From Phocaeicola_A sp045647865 (GTDB lineage Bacteria > Bacteroidota > Bacteroidia > Bacteroidales > Bacteroidaceae): a DNA stretch of 64,000 nt. Of the stretch, positions 44,408 through 52,800 are shown one piece after another. A program made the translations under genes and the position numbers. The stretch lies in the NCBI GenBank assembly GCA_045647865.1, contig JAZRMW010000040.1:1-64000 (forward strand), in the 5' to 3' direction. Under the pieces are notes generated by a model. That model did not search any database and was not told where the DNA came from. It worked only from the letters and a program-made list of their open reading frames with translations. Every line of letters starts with the position of its first letter. Position 1 is the first letter of the stretch.

Positions 44408-47400
44408 ATGCGCAAACAGTTTTGCTTGTTTTTAATTTGTCTCGCTGTTTCGATTGAGACATTTTCCCATACAGGGCAGTTCATTTCGGCTGATCGTTTT
44501 TCAAATAGTATCATTACTGACCTATGTCAGGATAAAGACGGAAACGTTTGGATCGCTACTGATTACGGTCTGAACAAGTACGATGGTTATGAGTTTACTT
44601 CCTATTTGCACGAGCGTACAGATGAAATGTCCATTTGCAACAGTGCAGTGGTAGATCTTTTGTGTGACAACGAAGGGCATCTTTGGGTGGGAACCAATCG
44701 CGGACTCGACCGTTATGACATGGAGCGTGATTGTTTTGTACATTATTCTTTCCCTGAAGGACGCAAACCACGTGTCCCCAGCCTGCTCCAGTGTTCCAAT
44801 GGTAACATATTTGTCAGTACATCAGGATTCGGAGCTTATTTGATTGGCGATGATGATCAGATGAATCCGACTATCGACTATACTCCCGAAGTTGACGAAC
44901 CCTTTTATGATAAGGTATTCGAGGATTCCAAAGGACGTTTTTGGCGTATTTCTTTTGCTTTGAATGCTGTGATATTGAAGGATGGGAACAGTTTTTCGAA
45001 GTTTGAATCTACCGTTGGTACTCCTTTGGCTTTCATAGAGCGTGGTGATGAGGTTTTTGTGATTGGTTATAGCGGTATTATGTCCTATCGCAATGGACAA
45101 ATGTCCGATGCAGGGATAGATATGCAGGTATTGCATGAGAAAGAAGCATTCTTCAATGTGGCTTGTGCGGATGTTGAAGGTAATATCTATTTAGGTACAC
45201 GTGCTGATGGCCTTTTCTATATTCCTGTATATAGTCGTAAGTTGGAGAGAGTCAATGTGGACGTTTTGGGAGTAAATCTCAATACAGCCAAGGTGACAGC
45301 CATCATGGCCGACAAGAAGGGTAATCTATGGCTTGGCCTACAACGTAAGGGGCTGTTGTTTATTACTAAAGAGGAAACGCTGTTCCAATCGTGGAATTTC
45401 TCGCGCCAGCAGATTCAGTTAGGATCCTACATCACTTCCATCTGTGAGGGTGACAAAGGAATGACCTGGTGTACGGTGCAGAATGTTGGTGTTTATGGTT
45501 TCGATGCTAATGGAACTATCAAACCCTGTCCCAATACTCCTCCTGCAGTGGAGTTTATCTATCGCGACAATCAGGACCGTTATTGGGTGGGTACGGATAA
45601 ATGTCTTTATGCTTACAACCCTGTAACAGGGAAGGCTAAGCGAGAATTTTCGTATGATTGCGAGAAAATCAATGAAATGACTTCTGATGGAGATGGCCGT
45701 CTCTATATCTCCACTTTTGCACGAGGATTTTGTGCCTATGACACCCAGACGGGGCAAATGAAGAATTATTCCATGTTGAATGCCAATGAAAAGTTGGGTC
45801 GTCTGTGTAACGACTGGATTCTTTGTATGACCTCCGATTATAACGGTATGATTTGGATGGGTACTGCCCATGGTGTATCTTGCTTCGACCCCAAGACCGA
45901 AAGTTTTCTCACTCAAGGATGGTCGCAGTTGTTGGAAGGTGTTATGTGTTTCTCCATCTGTGAATTGCGCGATGGCAATATTGCCATAGGTACAGACCAA
46001 GGTCTGTACCTGTATGACCGTAAACAAGGGACATGTTCGCTATTCCCTGCCAGCGAAGAGCTTGATAACAAAATCGTCAATTACATCGTTCAGTCTAACG
46101 ATGGTGATGTATGGTGTTCTACTTCCAATGGTATTTGGCAGTATAGCGTTGCAGAGCAGAAGTTTATTGGTCATCTTAGCGGTAACGGATTGGAAAAGAA
46201 GGAATATCTTCATGGAGTGGGACTACATACCGATAATGATATGATATACTTCGGACACAACGATGGTCTTGTTTCTTTCTCTCCCAAACAGGTACAGCAG
46301 GCTGCCACTGTTTCTGACGAATTGGTTTTGACCTCGTTTATGGTGAGCGGTGTGTCAGTGAATGCCAACACCGTGCTCAATAATGTGTGTATAACAGACA
46401 AACCGGTTTCTAAATCCGATGTTTTCACTTTGTCTCATCTTGACCACGGTATCCGTCTCGGTTTTTCGCAGTTTGATTTCAACAATCCCTTTAATGTGAC
46501 CTTTGAACATAAAGTCAACGATGGTGAATGGGTAAAGAATATAGAAGGAAAGAACACCTTTATTCTTAACTTCATGCAGCCCGGAACTTACCATGTTCAA
46601 GTCCGTGCTCTTCAGGGCGGGGCCTATTCACCCGTCAAGGTCATCAAGATTGTTGTCCTGGCACCGTGGTACCGTACGAATTGGGCTTATCTATGCTATC
46701 TGCTTGCATTTATTGGTTTGTGTACTTTTGTCATTTTGGATTATCGCCGCCGTATGTCCGACCAGTTGAATGAAGAGAAGATGAAATTCCTCATCAATGC
46801 CACTCATGACATCCGTTCGCCGCTTACCCTCATCCTCAGTCCGTTAGCGAACTTGAAACGCCGTTTGGATGAACGTCAGTTTGATGCTATCCGTGACATT
46901 GATACCATTGAACGCAATGCCAACCGTGTATTGACCCTTGTGAATCAGATACTGGATGTGCGTAAGATAGACAAGCAGCAGATGCGTCTCCGTTGTCAGG
47001 AAACCGATATGGTGAAGTTCATCTATGGCATATACAAAATGTATGAATATACAGCTCAAGAACGCAGTATCAAGTTCATTTTCCGTCATGAACGGATTGA
47101 AACGTTGGATGTTTGGATGGATCGTAATCAGTTTGACAAAGTTATTTCCAACCTTCTCTCCAATGCTTTCAAGTATTCTTATGATGGAGGAACCATTGAG
47201 ATTTGCCTCACCAACGATGACAAACATGTCAAGATTGACGTTATTGACTCCGGTGTGGGATTGGATAAGGAGAGTGCCAAGCGCATTTTCGACCGCTTTT
47301 ATCAAGGCGGAAACTCGCGGCGTATGCATATTGATGGTACTGGCATCGGTCTCCATCTCTGTAAGATGATTATGGATATGCATCGTGGAACCATTGAAGC

Positions 47401-48322
47401 TCAGAATCGTACTGACGGACAGCGTGGTTCCATTTTTACGGTGACTCTGCCCTTGGGCAAGGAACATCTTCCTCAAGACGAGGTGCTACAGGAAGAGGAG
47501 AGCCTTCCCGTTCAGTCTAAGTCTTCTCGCCGTACGTCGCATTCTGTTCTGGTAGTGGATGATGATTTGGAGATTTCTCACTACATAACTACCGAGTTGG
47601 GCAAGTATTACCGCTTTGGTGTAGCTCCCAACGGAAAGGAGGGACTCAAGGAACTCCTTACGGGTAACTACGATGTGGTCATCAGTGATGTGATGATGCC
47701 CGAAATGGATGGATTCACGATGTTGCGCATGATAAAGACTAACGTGAATATCGCACATATTCCCGTCATAATGCTAACGTCCAAGTCCGATATATCCAAC
47801 CGTTTGGAAGGTTTGGAACGCGGAGCCGATGCTTTCTTGCCCAAACCTTTTGACATGGAGGAGTTGCATATGAACATTGAGAACCTCATTGCCGGTCGTC
47901 AGCGTTTGAAGGGCAAGTATTCGGGTGCCCAGCAGCAGGCTGATAAAGTAGAGGTGAAAGAGGTGAAAGGAAACGATGAACTGTTGATGGAACGTGTCAT
48001 GAAATCCATCAACAAGAATCTTGCTGACAGTGATTTCAATGTCGATATGCTTACTCAGGAGGTGGGTATCAGTCGTGCTCAGCTACATCGCAAGATGAAG
48101 GAAATGACTGGTATCTCAACCAGTGAGTTCATTCGAAACATACGCCTTGAACAGGCTGCCCGTCTGCTTCGTGAACAGAAAATCAATGTTACTCAGGTGG
48201 CTTATACTGTCGGTTTTTCTAACCTTGCCCATTTCTCTACCATCTTCCGCAAGCATTTTGGCATATCGCCCTCTGAATATCTTGAGCGCGGCGGTCTCGG
48301 TGGGGTGGAGGAGACACCTTGA
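44408..48322 (+). CDS. Hybrid two-component sensor/regulator (HTCS) of the PUL
   Basis: A 1304-residue one-protein signalling system. A signal peptide leads into periplasmic propeller repeats (about 25-660; the first repeat ends GNVWIATDYGLNKYD), a Y_Y_Y-type beta domain (about 665-750), a transmembrane helix near 757-780, HisKA with the phospho-acceptor H800 (NATHDIRSPL), HATPase with N box NLLSNAFKYS, DSGVGLD and GTGIGLHLCK, a receiver domain (about 1045-1165) with D1094 (VVISDVMMPEMDGF), and a C-terminal AraC-type HTH (about 1195-1290). Such proteins sense a glycan fragment in the periplasm and activate PUL operons. It is the only regulator in the locus and lies between the transport and enzyme blocks. 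Confidence 0.96.
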   Translation: MRKQFCLFLICLAVSIETFSHTGQFISADRFSNSIITDLCQDKDGNVWIATDYGLNKYDGYEFTSYLHERTDEMSICNSAVVDLLCDNEGHLWVGTNRGLDRYDMERDCFVHYSFPEGRKPRVPSLLQCSNGNIFVSTSGFGAYLIGDDDQMNPTIDYTPEVDEPFYDKVFEDSKGRFWRISFALNAVILKDGNSFSKFESTVGTPLAFIERGDEVFVIGYSGIMSYRNGQMSDAGIDMQVLHEKEAFFNVACADVEGNIYLGTRADGLFYIPVYSRKLERVNVDVLGVNLNTAKVTAIMADKKGNLWLGLQRKGLLFITKEETLFQSWNFSRQQIQLGSYITSICEGDKGMTWCTVQNVGVYGFDANGTIKPCPNTPPAVEFIYRDNQDRYWVGTDKCLYAYNPVTGKAKREFSYDCEKINEMTSDGDGRLYISTFARGFCAYDTQTGQMKNYSMLNANEKLGRLCNDWILCMTSDYNGMIWMGTAHGVSCFDPKTESFLTQGWSQLLEGVMCFSICELRDGNIAIGTDQGLYLYDRKQGTCSLFPASEELDNKIVNYIVQSNDGDVWCSTSNGIWQYSVAEQKFIGHLSGNGLEKKEYLHGVGLHTDNDMIYFGHNDGLVSFSPKQVQQAATVSDELVLTSFMVSGVSVNANTVLNNVCITDKPVSKSDVFTLSHLDHGIRLGFSQFDFNNPFNVTFEHKVNDGEWVKNIEGKNTFILNFMQPGTYHVQVRALQGGAYSPVKVIKIVVLAPWYRTNWAYLCYLLAFIGLCTFVILDYRRRMSDQLNEEKMKFLINATHDIRSPLTLILSPLANLKRRLDERQFDAIRDIDTIERNANRVLTLVNQILDVRKIDKQQMRLRCQETDMVKFIYGIYKMYEYTAQERSIKFIFRHERIETLDVWMDRNQFDKVISNLLSNAFKYSYDGGTIEICLTNDDKHVKIDVIDSGVGLDKESAKRIFDRFYQGGNSRRMHIDGTGIGLHLCKMIMDMHRGTIEAQNRTDGQRGSIFTVTLPLGKEHLPQDEVLQEEESLPVQSKSSRRTSHSVLVVDDDLEISHYITTELGKYYRFGVAPNGKEGLKELLTGNYDVVISDVMMPEMDGFTMLRMIKTNVNIAHIPVIMLTSKSDISNRLEGLERGADAFLPKPFDMEELHMNIENLIAGRQRLKGKYSGAQQQADKVEVKEVKGNDELLMERVMKSINKNLADSDFNVDMLTQEVGISRAQLHRKMKEMTGISTSEFIRNIRLEQAARLLREQKINVTQVAYTVGFSNLAHFSTIFRKHFGISPSEYLERGGLGGVEETP

Positions 48323-48480
48323 TACGAAGCTGTCTTTGTCAACGGATTTCTTGTGTCGAACTCATGTTAAATGAGGGGGTAAGCATTAAATGTTCCGAAC
48401 CCCGCTTCGAAAACTCTCATAGCCTGTAGATAAACCGTAAGAAGTTTACTTACTTCTTTATTCCAAATCCTGAAATGTAC

Positions 48481-48518
48481 ATTCCAAGACGCGGAATGTA
48501 CATTTCGTGTCTTGGAAT
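48481..48518. repeat. 38-bp palindrome
   Basis: ATTCCAAGAC at 48481-48490 and GTCTTGGAAT at 48509-48518 flank a centre AATGTACATT (48495-48504). The whole 38 bp is its own reverse complement except at two symmetric G/T pairs. A further copy of GAAATGTACATTCC lies immediately before it, from 48472. Confidence 0.75.
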
Positions 48519-48584
48519 GAAGAATCAAGCTACGTCTTAACGGTTTTGGTCTGTATGTTAACCGCTTTAGTTGACATTTTTGGT

Positions 48585-48624
48585 AAGAAAAGAAGAGCAA
48601 AGAGTTCCCTCTTTGCCTTTTCTT
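48585..48624 (+). terminator. Probable terminator of the HTCS gene
   Basis: Stem GCAAAGAG (48597-48604) / CTCTTTGC (48609-48616), extended by AAGAAAAG / CTTTTCTT with a 4-nt bulge, then a T-rich end. Confidence 0.55.
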
Positions 48625-48794
48625 GTTCTGTCATAGCAGAACATGTTTTTGCGTAAAGTGGAATGTACTATTATCGGACAGAAATATATGGCTGTCCTTG
48701 TACTTTTTCCTTTAAATTTCTTATAAAATCTTTCTTTGACACAAAAATGAAACCACATGAAACAAACGGGAAAGCAATATATATAGGTGGTGTT

Positions 48795-48802
48795 TATCTT
48801 TG
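48795..48802 (+). promoter_or_regulatory. -7 promoter element for the 1253-residue protein gene
   Basis: TATCTTTG matches TAnnTTTG, about 73 nt before the ATG at 48876. No good -33 is seen. Confidence 0.5.
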
Positions 48803-48875
48803 CAGCCAAAAATTCGGTAAAACGGATGAAACAATTTAATAATTAATTATAGTATTAACTAAAATCATTAAAAAC

Positions 48876-51800
48876 ATGAGAAAATCTTTCCGTATGTTTT
48901 TTGCGCTTGCATTAGTAATGCTTGGCGTAGTGAGTGTAAATGCTCAGGAACGTATCTCTCTCCAGGAAGTGGGTTTCCACACTTGGGACGGTTGGGACGG
49001 CAATGCCGTTAAAACCGGTGATGCAGGATGTGCATGGGAAATTGGTGTTTCCACAGGTCAACCCTATGGTGATGCCAGTGTAAACAATTATGCAGATTTG
49101 ACCCTTTATTCAAAGCTGTATGTGACTGTAACCGAAGGTACCCCCCGTGTACTCTTCAACCGTTTGAAGGAAGAAGGTCAGGGTGGTGATACATTTGAGG
49201 ACTCTTATTTGGTAGATATTCCTAACAAGGGTTGGTGTACTCAGAAGTACCAGACTGTCGTTGACAATGTTTACATTTATGACTTGAAGGCCATTGCCAA
49301 GGATTATGGTTTCGTACACCTTCATGCCATCAAGGGTGCCAACTGGGCTAATGTGACAGTTGAGAGCCTCGAATTGGAGACTTCTGGTAAGGCCCAGCAG
49401 GTAGGTTGGACTGAACTTACTACCAATGCAGGTTTGGATGGTGATGATTTGAGCAGTTTCGTTTCTAAGGAATTGCCTTCTGTTGAAATCCTTCCTTCTA
49501 CAGTGGTAGATACTGTAGGTGTAAACGGTGGTCACGGTATCGTGGTTAAGTCTATTGCAGGTGCTACTAACGACTGGGATTCTCAGTTCTGGATTGTTGC
49601 TCCTGAAGCATTGAAGGAGGGTACCAAGTATCGTGTGACATTTGATTATAAGGCAACTAAGGACGTTTCTGTTGCTACACAGGCTCACGGTACTCCTGGT
49701 AACTATATCCACTATGAAATGATTGGAAACGTTAACTTCACAACTGAATGGCAGTCATTCAAGTTTGAAGGCGAGCTTACTGCAGCCCAGGCTGCTAATG
49801 CTGATGGATTTTTGTTCCAGTCTGTTGCATTCAATCTTTCTGTAGATAAGGAAAATGATGTAGAGTTCTACTTTGATAACATCCGTTTCGAAGAGTATAA
49901 GTATGGTGTAACTGCTGAATACGCTTTCGATGTTATTGAACTTGACTTCGGTTTCGATACGAATTTGCCCGCGTTGGTAGCTGCTTGTGGCAAGCCTCGT
50001 TTGATGTTCCCCAGCAACTGTGTGAATGTGAAGGTTGACGGTGCTGAAGCAGAAGTTATGTCTGTTGAAGGTTTGGCAGACGGACGTTTCTATATTTTCA
50101 TGGTTAATCCCATTGACGAAGGTCAGAACGTAGAAGTCGTATTTGCAAACCCTGCTGATGCAGCTTTCCATTTGACTTACGATGGTGGTCCTGGCGGTGA
50201 TATCAAGGATTTCTCTGGTGCTGCTTCTTACAACTATGATGTAGCAATGCCTGAAGATGCTTATGCATATCTCTTTGTTACTCCTACAGTTATTGCTGCT
50301 GACCCCGAAAATGGTTCATTCAACTTGCCGAACAACATCTCTGAATTCAAGGTGACATTTGATAAGAACGTAGATTGTGCTGCTCTTGTTGCTAAGTTGG
50401 GTAACGAAGCTTTGACAGTTGAGCCTGCTGACGGTTTTGCTGAAAGCATCGTATTGAAGCGTACAAGTGCTACCGATTTGGTAACTGGTGAATACGCTCT
50501 TAACATCAGCAAGATTTATCCCGAAGCTCGTCTGGATGACGAAATCTTTGGTGATACTACTTATGTGTTCAATGTAGGTAAGGTTAGCCTTGATCCTGCT
50601 GATACACTCCGTCAGTTGATTCCTGACTATTTCGCTGCTGTAGGTGATGGTGGTATCCCCGAAGGTTGGTACATGGTTTACGACGGTAATGTGCTCTCTG
50701 GAAATGCCGGTAGCGGTGCTCGTATGAGAACATTCAGCGAAGGTGGTGACTTCACGAGAGGTTTCTACACTCGTACCAACAATGAAACTCCTGACATGTG
50801 TATCGTAGAATACGGTAGTGTTGAGGGTTATGAACTTACTCTTGAGGCAGGTAAGAAGTATAAGATCAGCTACAACCTGACATCATGGAAGGGTGCTACT
50901 TACGCTCGCTTTGAAATCTACAATCCGAACGGTGAAATCGTTCATACTCAGGTTGACGAATGTAAGGGTACTGCTAATGGAAATATCAATATTGTTATTA
51001 CAGGTTCTAACTTCGTAGAATATACATTCGTTCCTGAAGAATCAGGTAACTACCGCGTACGTTGGACTCCGTCTAATAGCAATGGTGATTTGATTGGTGG
51101 TATGAACGAAATTATTTTCGCTAATCCTAAGGTAACTTACTTGCCTAATGCTGCTGGTGTGGTTGAGACTCAGAACTTGCTTAAGTCTCTCAATGCTGCC
51201 AAGAGTGTATTGACTGCTGCTCAGGCTAACGAAAACTATGCAGGTGTTGCTCTCAACGCTTTGGCTGAAACTGTTGCCAAGTACGAGGCTGAATACGAAG
51301 GTTACACCAATCCTTCTTCTTACATCAAGGCAATCGCTGCTTTGGATGAAGCTGCCAAGGTGATGTCTGACCACCGCGCTCTTTGCGACACTTACTATGC
51401 ATTGCCCGACCAATTGCGTCAGATTGTAGAAAACAATGCAGAGAAGAAGTTTGCAGGTACTGATCTCTATGCTGAATTGAAGGCTATGTATGCTGAGTAT
51501 GTAACCAAGATTGAGACTCCGACAACAGAGACTAATCCTGAAACAGGTGAAACTACTGAGACTATCGTGGTATCTTACGAATACAAGAAGATATATGATG
51601 ATGCTGAGTTGCAAGCAGCTATCGCTGAATTGCAGGTTCCTGTAAACACTGCTGGCAAGCTCTTTACTGAAGGTGCTTCTAAGGCTACTACTACCGGTAT
51701 CGCTGCATTGGTAGAGCGTCTCCGTCTGGGTGCTGAGGCATTGAAGTCTTTGGGCGTAGCTGAGGATGATGAACTCGTACAGCGTGCTTACAACGCATTG

Positions 51801-52637
51801 GATGACGACGATGACTTGGCTGAAGAGTTGAAGATTGCCTTGAAGAAGCAACTTTACGGTATCTTGAAGGATCCCAGCAACAAGCTCTTCGAAGAAAAGT
51901 ATGATAGTGCTACTTTGGAAACTTACACAGACCAGTATGACATGACAGTATTCGTGAAGAATCCGAACATCTACAGATTGAGCGGTTTGAACTTCATGAT
52001 TAATGACTCTACTGCAAACGTTCCCGGTTGGGTTGGTGTTGAAGGTTACAATGTTCCCGGTTTGAGCTGGGGATGGAGTGATCCCGGTTACGACATCTCT
52101 GATGCTATGTTCCAGACTTGGGCCTCAAGCTATGCTGCTGAGCAGACTATCGTTGACCTCCCTGCAGGTGTTTACACGATTAAGGCTGGATTTGGTGAAC
52201 GTGACAACGAGGAATCTGCCGTAGGTTCATTCTTCTATGTGAAGACTTCTGCAACTCCCGCAGGTGAATATGCTGACTCTATTGCTTCTCCTGTTATTGG
52301 TCAGGCATTCCCCAACTTGAATATCGAAACCAAGCAGGTGGTAGTTGCTGACGGTATGTTGACTATCGGTGTAGTGGGTGGTCCTTCTTCTCACACATTC
52401 TTCGAAAGTGTACAGTTGTTGATTTGTGGTGCTGATGAGACTACTGATTATGCTGGCGCATACGAAGAAATCGTACAAGGTATTGAGACTACTGTAACTG
52501 CTCCGGCTCAAGTATTGGGTATCGAACTTTATGACTTGAACGGACGCCGCATCACTAAGGCTCAGAAGGGCATCGTTATCATGCGTAAGTTCATGAGCGA
52601 TGGTTCTATCAAGGTTGAAAAGATTCTTAAGAAATAA
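48876..52637 (+). CDS. Large multi-module secreted protein, no catalytic domain recognised
   Basis: A 1253-residue exported protein with signal MRKSFRMFFALALVMLGVVSVNAQ. In order: a beta-rich module (about 25-170); a carbohydrate-binding-like beta-sandwich (about 175-345, with FWIVAPEALKEGTKYRVTFD and FYFDNIRFEEY); an Ig-like domain starting at VTPTVIAADPENGSFNLPN (about 468-570); a second binding-like module (about 575-765, YELTLEAGKKYKISYNLTSW); a helical, Ala/Glu-rich segment (about 765-1010); a third beta-sandwich (about 1028-1185, IVDLPAGVYTIKAGFGE); and a C-terminal tail of about 60 residues beginning IELYDLNGRRITKAQKGI. No glycosidase or esterase motif is seen. It lies first in the enzyme block and may bind polysaccharide at the surface; this is inference. 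Confidence 0.6.
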   Translation: MRKSFRMFFALALVMLGVVSVNAQERISLQEVGFHTWDGWDGNAVKTGDAGCAWEIGVSTGQPYGDASVNNYADLTLYSKLYVTVTEGTPRVLFNRLKEEGQGGDTFEDSYLVDIPNKGWCTQKYQTVVDNVYIYDLKAIAKDYGFVHLHAIKGANWANVTVESLELETSGKAQQVGWTELTTNAGLDGDDLSSFVSKELPSVEILPSTVVDTVGVNGGHGIVVKSIAGATNDWDSQFWIVAPEALKEGTKYRVTFDYKATKDVSVATQAHGTPGNYIHYEMIGNVNFTTEWQSFKFEGELTAAQAANADGFLFQSVAFNLSVDKENDVEFYFDNIRFEEYKYGVTAEYAFDVIELDFGFDTNLPALVAACGKPRLMFPSNCVNVKVDGAEAEVMSVEGLADGRFYIFMVNPIDEGQNVEVVFANPADAAFHLTYDGGPGGDIKDFSGAASYNYDVAMPEDAYAYLFVTPTVIAADPENGSFNLPNNISEFKVTFDKNVDCAALVAKLGNEALTVEPADGFAESIVLKRTSATDLVTGEYALNISKIYPEARLDDEIFGDTTYVFNVGKVSLDPADTLRQLIPDYFAAVGDGGIPEGWYMVYDGNVLSGNAGSGARMRTFSEGGDFTRGFYTRTNNETPDMCIVEYGSVEGYELTLEAGKKYKISYNLTSWKGATYARFEIYNPNGEIVHTQVDECKGTANGNINIVITGSNFVEYTFVPEESGNYRVRWTPSNSNGDLIGGMNEIIFANPKVTYLPNAAGVVETQNLLKSLNAAKSVLTAAQANENYAGVALNALAETVAKYEAEYEGYTNPSSYIKAIAALDEAAKVMSDHRALCDTYYALPDQLRQIVENNAEKKFAGTDLYAELKAMYAEYVTKIETPTTETNPETGETTETIVVSYEYKKIYDDAELQAAIAELQVPVNTAGKLFTEGASKATTTGIAALVERLRLGAEALKSLGVAEDDELVQRAYNALDDDDDLAEELKIALKKQLYGILKDPSNKLFEEKYDSATLETYTDQYDMTVFVKNPNIYRLSGLNFMINDSTANVPGWVGVEGYNVPGLSWGWSDPGYDISDAMFQTWASSYAAEQTIVDLPAGVYTIKAGFGERDNEESAVGSFFYVKTSATPAGEYADSIASPVIGQAFPNLNIETKQVVVADGMLTIGVVGGPSSHTFFESVQLLICGADETTDYAGAYEEIVQGIETTVTAPAQVLGIELYDLNGRRITKAQKGIVIMRKFMSDGSIKVEKILKK

Positions 52638-52662
52638 ATAAATCCTTTTCATACTTTCGTTG

Positions 52663-52706
52663 GGCGGGCAGACATGCGTAAAAGGCGTGTTTGCCCGCCT
52701 TTTTTA
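52663..52706 (+). terminator. Intrinsic terminator of the 1253-residue protein gene
   Basis: Stem GGCGGGCAGACA (52663-52674) / TGTTTGCCCGCC (52688-52699) with one G-T wobble, followed by a run of T. Confidence 0.85.
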
Positions 52707-52770
52707 TTTATATGCAACAAATAGAAAGATATAAGAAACACGTGCGACGCGCGCGTACCTATATTTTATC

Positions 52771-52778
52771 TATTTTTG
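52771..52778 (+). promoter_or_regulatory. -7 promoter element for the CE1-like esterase gene
   Basis: TATTTTTG matches TAnnTTTG, 22 nt before the ATG at 52801. A 10-bp palindrome ACGCGCGCGT (52747-52756) lies in the -33 zone. Confidence 0.5.
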
Positions 52779-52800
52779 TAGTTGAAAAAGAATACTATAA

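Larger units (their letters stand above)
48323..48875. other. Intergenic region with palindromes downstream of the regulator
   Basis: No gene. It contains an inverted copy of the AACGTGAGTTCGATA element (GTCGAACTCATGTTAA, 48355-48370), a hairpin AAGAAGT/ACTTCTT (48439-48458), a 38-bp palindrome (48481-48518), a probable terminator (48585-48624) and a -7 element TATCTTTG at 48795-48802 for the next gene. Confidence 0.65.
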
